From Acetofilamentum sp. (GTDB lineage Bacteria > Bacteroidota > Bacteroidia > Bacteroidales > DTU049), in NCBI GenBank assembly GCA_020720525.1, contig DYON01000094.1, forward strand, positions 1 to 9,335: DNA of 9,335 nt, written 5' to 3'. Positions 1 to 5,008 of this stretch are shown in pieces. Position numbers and translations under genes: made by a program. Below the pieces are notes generated by a model. That model did not search any database. It saw only the letters and a list, made by a program, of their open reading frames with translations, and had not been told where the DNA came from. Every line of letters starts with the position of its first letter. The first letter of the stretch is position 1.

Positions 1-389
<389 letters not shown>

Positions 390-466
390 AGTCAGAACAA
401 ACTCTTTTTCTTGCCTTTCTCTTTATTGTCAATTATTGTATTTGCTAAACTAGCGCATTAAGACCT

Positions 467-573
467 TTTGGTGACTATTGCGGTGGGGCTCACCTCTTCC
501 CTTTTCGAACAGAGTCGTTAAGCCCACCTGCGCAGATGGTACTACGAAAGTGGGAGAGTATGTCGTCGCCAAT
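467..573 (+). rRNA. rrf: 5S ribosomal RNA
   Basis: The sequence reads as a complete 5S rRNA of about 107 bases. It contains the conserved GGGGCTCACCTCTTCCC block, GAACAGAG, GTTAAGCCC and the GGGAGAGTA segment near the 3' end. The terminal helix I is visible: TTGGTGAC (468-475) pairs with GTCGCCAA (565-572), with one G-U pair. The ends are set by this helix and may be off by 1-3 bases. It follows 23S in the same orientation, as usual for an rRNA operon. Confidence 0.96.
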
Positions 574-582
574 CTTTATTAT

Positions 583-616
583 AAACCCTGAAATTTACTT
601 TTCAGGGTTTTTTTTT
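583..616 (+). terminator. Intrinsic terminator of the rRNA operon
   Basis: A perfect 11-bp stem is formed by 583-593 (AAACCCTGAAA) and 600-610 (TTTCAGGGTTT), with a 6-base loop (TTTACT). It is followed directly by a run of T at 611-616. It sits 10 bases after 5S rRNA and just before the next gene. It should end most rRNA operon transcripts and insulate the downstream glycosyltransferase unit, which has its own promoter-like element. Confidence 0.92.
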
Positions 617-648
617 GTCCGCTACTCTCCACTTTATAATTACTTTTG
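614..648 (+). promoter_or_regulatory. Bacteroidota-type promoter for the GT9-tsaC unit
   Basis: TACTTTTG at 641-648 is an exact match to the Bacteroidota -7 element TAnnTTTG. A TTTG at 614-617, in the T-run of the rRNA terminator, could serve as the -33 element with a 23-bp spacing, at the long end of what is accepted. Only 8 bases separate the -7 box from the ATG at 657, so the mRNA would have a leader of a few bases at most. The -7 match is observed; function is inferred. Confidence 0.6.
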
Positions 649-656
649 CTCCTGCA

Positions 657-1655
657 ATGCTTAAAATACTTATTATACAAACTGCTTCTCTTGGCGATGT
701 CGTTTTGGCTTCGGCGCTCGCAAATTCAATAAAAAAACATTATCCCGATTCTTCAATTACAATGCTGGTTAAAAAACAAAACGAAGCTGTGTTGGCTCAT
801 AATGTGGTTGTTGATATTGTATTGTCGTGGGATAAATCAGCAGCAAAGTATAAAAACCTCTTTTATTTATTGAAACTTGTACGAAAAAACAAATACGATT
901 TTCTAATTAATTTGCATCGCTTTGCTTCTTCTGGTTTTATTGCTGCCTTCTCGAAAGCGAATATGAAAGTGGGTTTTAAGCAGAACCCGTTTTCGTTTTT
1001 GTTCAATAAGAAAATTTCTCACACGCTAAACAATGTTCATGAAACAAACCGAAATCTTGAACTGGGTCGATTGTGTTTGCCCGATATTGTTTTGAATCGA
1101 CCTGTTATTACACCCAAAGAACCTGCAAACAGCAATTTGTTGCTGAATGACAATCAAAAAGTAATAACTATTTTTCCAGGATCGCTGTGGCAAACTAAAA
1201 TGTTCCCTATTGAAAAATGGATTGAGCTTGCTTCATTATTACCTGTCCATTTCGACTTGATCTTGTTGGGGGCTGCTACCGATTTCGATTTAGCTGAGAG
1301 AATTGCTTTGACACGTGTTAAAAATACCATCAACCTTTGCGGAAAACTTTCAATAAACGAAACGGCTTGGATAATGCAAAAAGCTTTGATGAATTATTGC
1401 AACGACAGCGCTCCAACTCATATAGCTTCGGCTGTCAACGCTCCTGTTACTACGGTGTTTTGTAGCACCATTCCCGAATTTGGATTTACTCCATTGAGCG
1501 ATTTTTCTTTCATTGTTGAGGTGACTGAAAAATTGAATTGCAGACCTTGTGGTGTACATGGGCATCGTGTGTGCCCCGAAAAACATTTCAACTGTGGAAC
1601 AAAAATTGAAACCAAACAATTGCTTGAAGGTATAAAGGATTATGTCAGAATTTAA
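657..1655 (+). CDS. Glycosyltransferase family 9 (heptosyltransferase-like) protein
   Basis: This 332-residue protein belongs to the GT9 / ADP-heptose:LPS heptosyltransferase family, GT-B fold cytosolic enzymes that add heptose or a related sugar to the lipopolysaccharide inner core. The N-terminal domain opens with ILIIQTASLGDVVLA (residues 4-18), the family's acceptor-side glycine loop. The C-terminal nucleotide-sugar domain shows FPGSLWQTKMFP (173-184) and NDSAPTHIASA (249-259), equivalent to the usual D-S-G-P-x-H-x-A motif but with Ala for Gly. A four-Cys cluster follows (C295, C298, C306, C313) in a CRPC...CGVHGHR-like region I associate with Bacteroidota members. The frame opens at a TTG at 615, but that lies in the terminator's T-run; ATG 657 starts exactly at the family motif and is preferred. 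The end overlaps tsaC by 14 bases, implying one transcript. The exact sugar and acceptor cannot be told. Confidence 0.88.
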   Translation: MLKILIIQTASLGDVVLASALANSIKKHYPDSSITMLVKKQNEAVLAHNVVVDIVLSWDKSAAKYKNLFYLLKLVRKNKYDFLINLHRFASSGFIAAFSKANMKVGFKQNPFSFLFNKKISHTLNNVHETNRNLELGRLCLPDIVLNRPVITPKEPANSNLLLNDNQKVITIFPGSLWQTKMFPIEKWIELASLLPVHFDLILLGAATDFDLAERIALTRVKNTINLCGKLSINETAWIMQKALMNYCNDSAPTHIASAVNAPVTTVFCSTIPEFGFTPLSDFSFIVEVTEKLNCRPCGVHGHRVCPEKHFNCGTKIETKQLLEGIKDYVRI

Positions 1656-2214
1656 AGTTGATATTGAGAAAAGTGTTGAAGTGCTGAAAAAGCATGGTGT
1701 AATTTTGTATCCTACCGATACTATTTGGGGGCTTGGTTGCGATGCACTGCATGTGAAAGCCGTGAAGCGTGTTTTTGAAATAAAGCAACGCGAAGAATCA
1801 AAATCATTTATTGTTTTACTCGACGATGTGGCTAAACTTTCATATTATGTCAAAGATATTCCACCAGTGGCATTCGATCTAATTCAACAAGTTGAGACTC
1901 CGCTTACAATTATTTATCCGAATGCCCGAAATTTGGCCCACAATCTTATTGCGCCTGATGGCACCATTGCTATTCGTATAGTGCGCGATTTGTTTTGTAG
2001 GCGTTTGATTGAAGCTTATGGTGGACCTATCGTTTCTACTTCGGCAAATGTTTCTGGCGAACCTGCTCCTACTGTTTTCCCCGATATCAGTCAGCATATT
2101 GTTTCAAAAGTCGATTATGCTGTTGTTTACAAGCAAAATGTGATTTCGAATATTCGCCCTTCTACCATTATTCGTCTTACTGGCAACTGGGAATACGATG
2201 TAGTGAGATCCTAA
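1642..2214 (+). CDS. tsaC: Threonylcarbamoyl-AMP synthase (YrdC/TsaC-type)
   Basis: This 190-residue cytosolic enzyme makes L-threonylcarbamoyl-AMP from threonine, bicarbonate and ATP, the first step of the universal t6A37 modification of ANN-decoding tRNAs. The whole protein is one YrdC domain. Visible motifs are YPTDT (residues 23-27) followed by WGLGCDA, the basic K48-x-R50 pair with K54 in the nucleotide pocket, STSAN-x-SG (132-139), and RPSTIIRL (172-179) near the C-terminus. It lacks the extra C-terminal domain of Sua5, so it is the short TsaC type. The ATG lies inside the last codons of the upstream glycosyltransferase (14-base overlap), so translation is probably coupled. No separate promoter is evident. 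Its stop codon is 6 bp from the convergent pabC stop. Confidence 0.93.
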   Translation: MSEFKVDIEKSVEVLKKHGVILYPTDTIWGLGCDALHVKAVKRVFEIKQREESKSFIVLLDDVAKLSYYVKDIPPVAFDLIQQVETPLTIIYPNARNLAHNLIAPDGTIAIRIVRDLFCRRLIEAYGGPIVSTSANVSGEPAPTVFPDISQHIVSKVDYAVVYKQNVISNIRPSTIIRLTGNWEYDVVRS

Positions 2215-2220
2215 AATGGA

Positions 2221-2838
2221 TTACTGAATTAATTTACAATCGTATTTGCAAGAATTTACCAACGGATTCATCGCATTTACGAAATACATCGCATCAAATT
2301 GGTGTATGTCTTCCGCTAAAATGATTTTTTCTGATATTTCCCCTTTGCTAAGTAAATATTGCCGCATGGTTCCATTGAGTAGAAAAGTGTTGGGAGTATA
2401 GAGTTTACCATCTTTTTTAAAAACAATATTCGCTTTCGAAGTGTCTGTAATTGCTCCGTTTCTAACAATGATTATTTCATCGGATCCAGATTGATTGAGT
2501 AAATTGTCAAGAACATCGCGATCGGTGTATTTGTGTCTATAGTTCAACTGGGTAGGAGCTGCCACAAGCTTCACTTTTTCAATTTTTCGTGGTTGGTAAA
2601 TGGAAAAGGCAATTTCGAGGCTGCTTTCGTTGTAAAAAACATTAAGTTTGGTAATCCCACTACAAAGATGCGTAGGAACATCTGTGTTGTCAAAAATGTT
2701 GGTGTGCATGAATTTGCCCCAGGTTTTGAGGCTGGTAGCTCTCATGCGCTCCAAATGGAGTTCGGGAGCACGAATAAGACCATTTTCAACGCATATAGTC
2801 TCAAAAAACGGGAATATAAATTTTTTGCTTGTATTCAT
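2221..2838 (-). CDS. pabC: Aminodeoxychorismate lyase-like class IV PLP enzyme (PabC)
   Basis: This 205-residue fold-type IV PLP enzyme probably releases pyruvate from 4-amino-4-deoxychorismate to give p-aminobenzoate for folate synthesis. The N-terminus reads FFETICVENG (residues 11-20), typical of the family. The Schiff-base lysine is most likely K103 in NYRHKYTDR (99-107). The cofactor region TDTSKANIVF (131-140) and LNGTMRQ (154-160) also fit. Members of this fold include branched-chain and D-amino acid aminotransferases, but the position directly after pabB argues for the lyase role. The ATG at 2838 lies inside the end of pabB (38-base overlap), so the two are cotranscribed and probably translationally coupled. 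The protein is shorter than E. coli PabC (about 270 aa), which I believe is common in this phylum. Confidence 0.87.
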   Translation of the reverse strand: MNTSKKFIFPFFETICVENGLIRAPELHLERMRATSLKTWGKFMHTNIFDNTDVPTHLCSGITKLNVFYNESSLEIAFSIYQPRKIEKVKLVAAPTQLNYRHKYTDRDVLDNLLNQSGSDEIIIVRNGAITDTSKANIVFKKDGKLYTPNTFLLNGTMRQYLLSKGEISEKIILAEDIHQFDAMYFVNAMNPLVNSCKYDCKLIQ

Positions 2839-3766
2839 TGTACTCTTTTTTGTAATCGCTGAGCGAAGTTATCCCACCTCCGCTGTGATATACATATTGT
2901 TCCTTCTCCGTGTCGATAAATCGAATCATAACACAAGTATCGAGTGTATTTCCGTCAAAAATCCCTGCTATTCCTGTATAGAATCCACGGTTGCATGCTT
3001 CGGCTTCGTTGATGATTTCGAGTGTTTTTTGCTTTGGCGCGCCACTGATACTTCCGGCTGGAAGCAGCGCAAAAAGTATTTCGCCCAATCGATTTTTCCA
3101 ATTATTGGACAATTGACCCGAAATGGCCGAACTCATTTGCCACAAGCGTTTTCCAGAGCCTGCTATAATGGGCTCGATATACTTGAATTGATCTACTTTG
3201 ATATCGCTGGCAACTAAAGCCAAATCGTTGCGCATGAGATCGACAATGGTGCTGTGTTCGGCATTTTCTTTGGAATTGTTGAGTAGAATTTCTCCTTCCG
3301 AATCGGTTTCGATATCGGATGTCCCCTTCATGGGAAAGGTGAAAATACGGTTTTCAGAATTTATTTGGATAAAGGTTTCAGGACTAAAGAAGACAAATTT
3401 TCCTGGAAATATAGCTTTGTATTTAGCTTTAGATATCAAAAATATTTCTTCGGCCCTAATTGTTGGATATACTGGAGTGCATAAGGTGTAGTTCAGTAAA
3501 TAACTGTTGCCAAGAAAAATGTTTTTTACAACTAGGTCGAAACCTATCTTATAGCTTTCTTCATCAATGAAAAGTGGATTCAAATTTTGAATGGTATGCA
3601 ATTTAGTTGATGAATCCCATTTTTGGTGATTCACCTCGAAACGAATACCAGCTTTTTCAGCCTCTTCTGTGGTGAAAATCATAACCTGTCTTTTGTCGAA
3701 CGAGACAAAAAACACAAAGGGCATCGATGCTCCTGCTAGTTGTGATATTTTTTGAAAACCAGTCAA
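2801..3766 (-). CDS. pabB: Aminodeoxychorismate synthase component I (PabB)
   Basis: A chorismate-binding enzyme that aminates chorismate to 4-amino-4-deoxychorismate with a glutaminase partner (PabA, not seen here). Conserved family blocks appear in order: GNSYLLNYT, MKGTSD, EHSTIVDLMRND, LLPAGSISGAPK, GFYTGIAGIFDG and GGGIT near the end. The Lys in MKGT matches the PIKGT lysine of PabB enzymes rather than the TrpE form. No Trp-feedback N-terminal region is evident, as expected for PabB. The start is uncertain: the open frame extends to a TTG at 3868, a GTG lies at 3841, and the first ATG is at 3724. I chose TTG 3766 (321 aa) because it begins close to where relatives do and lies 8 bases after a TATCTTTG box. 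It overlaps pabC at its 3' end. Confidence 0.85.
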   Translation of the reverse strand: MTGFQKISQLAGASMPFVFFVSFDKRQVMIFTTEEAEKAGIRFEVNHQKWDSSTKLHTIQNLNPLFIDEESYKIGFDLVVKNIFLGNSYLLNYTLCTPVYPTIRAEEIFLISKAKYKAIFPGKFVFFSPETFIQINSENRIFTFPMKGTSDIETDSEGEILLNNSKENAEHSTIVDLMRNDLALVASDIKVDQFKYIEPIIAGSGKRLWQMSSAISGQLSNNWKNRLGEILFALLPAGSISGAPKQKTLEIINEAEACNRGFYTGIAGIFDGNTLDTCVMIRFIDTEKEQYVYHSGGGITSLSDYKKEYNEYKQKIYIPVF

Positions 3767-3774
3767 AATTTTTC

Positions 3775-3782
3775 CAAAGATA
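3775..3782 (-). promoter_or_regulatory. Possible -7 box for pabB (proximal)
   Basis: On the minus strand TATCTTTG matches TAnnTTTG exactly and ends 8 bases before the TTG at 3766, the same spacing as the box and ATG of the glycosyltransferase gene. No clear TTG-type -33 element lies at the usual distance, and the box is inside the open frame if the start is further upstream. It is an alternative to the stronger promoter at 3928-3956. Confidence 0.35.
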
Positions 3783-3927
3783 TTGGTTTTAGACGACTTT
3801 TTTCGTAAAATTATTGAGAAAACTTGTATAAGTAAGTTCACGTTTGCTGCAATAACAATGAAATGCAAGGCAAGGGCTTTTGATGATAATTATAAATTTC
3901 TTTGCTTTGAAAGTTTTTGTGAACCTA

Positions 3928-3956
3928 CAAAAATATGAGATTCTCAAGCATTTCAA
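3928..3956 (-). promoter_or_regulatory. Promoter for the pabB-pabC operon (distal)
   Basis: On the minus strand TTG (3956-3954) is followed after 18 bases by TATTTTTG (3935-3928), an exact TAnnTTTG. This is the best -33/-7 pair seen in the window. It points toward pabB, and transcription would begin around 3920. That gives a leader of about 50 bases if translation starts at TTG 3868, or about 150 bases if it starts at 3766. Confidence 0.6.
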
Positions 3957-4031
3957 TTTCTAAAGTTTCGGATAGTAGTGTTTAGAAGCATACCATCCTC
4001 ATTCGATTTTAATACTTGGTATAGTTTTTGA

Positions 4032-4039
4032 TATTTTTC
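4032..4039 (+). promoter_or_regulatory. Weak -7-like box for the WKSEA repeat gene
   Basis: TATTTTTC matches TAnnTTTG at all but the last base and ends 24 bases before the ATG at 4064. A neighbouring TAGTTTTTG (4022-4030) fits only if one extra base is allowed between TA and TTTG. No good -33 element is visible, so this assignment is tentative. The region 3870-4063 is a divergent intergenic stretch of about 195 bases between pabB and this gene. Confidence 0.3.
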
Positions 4040-4063
4040 GCTTAACTCCAAAAACCCAAAGCC

Positions 4064-4375
4064 ATGAAAACTATTTACATTTTTATTTTCTTCCTTTTTG
4101 TGTATGCTTTTGCCGATGCACAGGTTGTTTATAAAACCACATGGAAGAGCGAAGCCGACAAAGTTGTTTATGTTTCCGAATGGAAAAGCGAAGCCGACAT
4201 GGTTGTTTATGTTTCCGACTGGAAAAGCGAAGCAACTCCCGAATCGGGTATTTGGTATTTCACCGACTGGAAAAGCGAAGCCAACTGGGTGGTTTATTTC
4301 ACCGATTGGAAAAGCGAAGCCGATTTGGTGATTTATTTCTCCGATTGGAAAAGCGAAGCAGGATATACCGACTGA
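4064..4375 (+). CDS. Secreted six-repeat WKSEA protein (DUF6150-like)
   Basis: A 103-residue small exported protein of unknown function. Residues 1-19 form a signal peptide: MKT, a hydrophobic aromatic-rich core, then ADA|Q, a good signal peptidase I site, leaving about 84 mature residues. The mature part is six tandem repeats, each starting W-K-S-E-A (W27, W40, W53, W69, W82, W95). The period is 13 residues, except the third unit, which is 16 because of TPESGIWYF. Between WKSEA cores lies a beta-prone stretch such as VVYVSD or VIYFSD, suggesting a stack of short beta strands. The pattern of alternating aromatic, Lys-Ser-Glu-Ala and a Gly-Ile-Trp-Tyr-Phe insertion resembles what I recall as DUF6150 in Bacteroidota; that name is from memory. 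It stands alone on the plus strand and ends at a strong terminator. Confidence 0.8.
   Translation: MKTIYIFIFFLFVYAFADAQVVYKTTWKSEADKVVYVSEWKSEADMVVYVSDWKSEATPESGIWYFTDWKSEANWVVYFTDWKSEADLVIYFSDWKSEAGYTD
4142..4372 (+). repeat. Six tandem ~39-bp units encoding the WKSEA repeats
   Basis: Units begin at 4142, 4181, 4220, 4268, 4307 and 4346. The core TGGAAAAGCGAAGC is identical in units 2-6, and unit 1 differs by one base (AAG for AAA). Unit 3 is 48 bp, unit 6 is cut short by the stop codon, and the others are 39 bp. Because unit length is a multiple of three, the other two forward frames also stay open across the array; those frames are not genes. Confidence 0.9.
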
Positions 4376-4398
4376 TTTCTACAAAATATATCTCTCAT

Positions 4399-4767
4399 TT
4401 ATTCCGCAGAAACACCAGCATCTGCGGAATTTTTTGTGTCGAGTTTTTTCTGCAACTCTTTTAGAAAATCGCGCATTTGCACAAGGGTAGAACGAATAGT
4501 GGCATTTCGTTCGAGCTTTTTACGGTCGGTTTTGAGCCGCTCGCGAGCACCTTTGATGGTGTAGCCTTTGTCTTTGGTTAAATAATAAATGGTGTCGAGC
4601 AGCAAAATATCTTGTTCGGTATAAAATCGGTTGCCTTTTTTGTTGCGTTTGGGTTGCAATTCGGGAAACTGCTTCTCCCAAAAATGCAGTGTCGATGGCT
4701 GAACTTTGTATCGTTCGGTCAGTTCTCCAATGGAATAAAACAATTTGCTGTCTTTATTTTCGGGCAT
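4399..4767 (-). CDS. MerR-family transcriptional regulator (short form)
   Basis: A 122-residue DNA-binding protein. The MerR-type winged helix-turn-helix covers residues about 10-80: FYSIGELTERYKVQPSTL, then HFWEKQFPELQPKRNKKGNR (wing), FYTEQDILLLDTIYYL and KGYTIKGARERLK. Residues about 92-109 look like a short coiled-coil dimerisation helix. There is no effector domain and no metal-binding cysteine, so no inducer can be suggested. Such short MerR proteins occur widely in Bacteroidota with unknown targets. The frame is open upstream to 4977, but ATG 4767 gives the natural N-terminus and lies 3 bases after a perfect -7 box. The last nine codons contain both arms of a hairpin that terminates the convergent gene. 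Confidence 0.87.
   Translation of the reverse strand: MPENKDSKLFYSIGELTERYKVQPSTLHFWEKQFPELQPKRNKKGNRFYTEQDILLLDTIYYLTKDKGYTIKGARERLKTDRKKLERNATIRSTLVQMRDFLKELQKKLDTKNSADAGVSAE
4401..4436 (+). terminator. Intrinsic terminator of the WKSEA gene, inside the MerR-like gene
   Basis: A perfect 10-bp stem, ATTCCGCAGA (4401-4410) with TCTGCGGAAT (4421-4430), encloses a 10-base loop and is followed on the plus strand by TTTTT. It lies 25 bases after the repeat gene's stop codon. The reverse direction has no T-run after the hairpin, so it is directional. The whole hairpin overlaps the stop codon and last nine sense codons of the MerR-like gene on the other strand. Confidence 0.85.
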
Positions 4768-4770
4768 GCG

Positions 4771-4778
4771 CAAAAATA
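4771..4778 (-). promoter_or_regulatory. -7 box of the MerR-like gene, at the start codon
   Basis: Minus-strand TATTTTTG is an exact TAnnTTTG, followed by CGC and then the ATG at 4767. With transcription starting the usual 4-6 bases after the box, the first base of the mRNA would be at or next to the A of the start codon, so the message is probably leaderless. The -33 region has only a weak TTTA-like match about 19 bases upstream. Confidence 0.6.
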
Positions 4779-4847
4779 CAAATAATTTCTTCTCCACTAA
4801 ATACCAATGAGAATTGAAATTTGGCTCAATAATTCTGTCGGCATTTA

Positions 4848-4866
4848 CCAATTTGGTTGTAATTGG
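4848..4866. repeat. CCAATT-N7-AATTGG inverted repeat upstream of the MerR-like gene
   Basis: A perfect 6-bp dyad separated by 7 bases lies about 80 bp upstream of the regulator's start. Related CCAAT/ATTGG strings occur at 4804-4808 and around 4893-4899. MerR proteins bind dyads of about this size, so an operator is conceivable, but it is not at the usual position between the promoter elements. The AT-rich setting makes chance plausible. Confidence 0.25.
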
Positions 4867-4945
4867 CTTGTGTTGAAAAATTGTAATGTGAATCAATTGG
4901 TCACGCATCATGAGACGCACAACAACTATTTGGTGATGTTGGATT

Positions 4946-4984
4946 AAAAGCAAAACTGTCAGACACCTCAAAGGCACCTGACAG
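4946..4984 (-). terminator. Intrinsic terminator of the metallopeptidase gene
   Basis: On the minus strand an outer stem CTGTCAG/CTGACAG (7 bp), a 3x3 internal loop and a 3-bp inner stem (CCT/AGG) with loop TTG occupy 4984-4956. They are followed by TTTTGCTTTT. The hairpin lies 24 bases beyond the peptidase stop codon and would separate it from the MerR-like gene downstream on the same strand. Confidence 0.8.
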
Positions 4985-5008
4985 CTTTAGAAGTGTGAGA
5001 AAATATTT

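Noticed and set aside
390..466. tRNA gene in the 23S-5S spacer
   Set aside because: The spacer is only about 75 bases of T-rich sequence with no cloverleaf arms or TTCGA-type loop.
615..656. N-terminal extension of the glycosyltransferase from TTG 615
   Set aside because: The TTG lies in the T-run of the rRNA terminator, and the extension has no family similarity. ATG 657 starts right at the conserved motif and follows a promoter box.
2207..2220. ATCC-TAAAAT-GGAT hairpin between tsaC and pabC as a bidirectional terminator
   Set aside because: The stem is only 4 bp with no T-run on either strand, so it is too weak to call.
4142..4372. CRISPR-like array
   Set aside because: The regularly spaced repeats are in-frame coding repeats without unique spacers of constant length, and they translate to a coherent secreted protein.
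4098..4464. Two further open forward frames across the WKSEA repeats (4098-4331 and 4141-4464)
   Set aside because: They stay open because the repeat unit is a multiple of three bases, so a frame open in one unit is open in all. They lack signal peptides or known motifs and simply shadow the real gene.
4768..4977. N-terminal extension of the MerR-like protein up to 4977
   Set aside because: It would begin inside the peptidase terminator hairpin. The perfect -7 box and the family N-terminus both place the start at ATG 4767.
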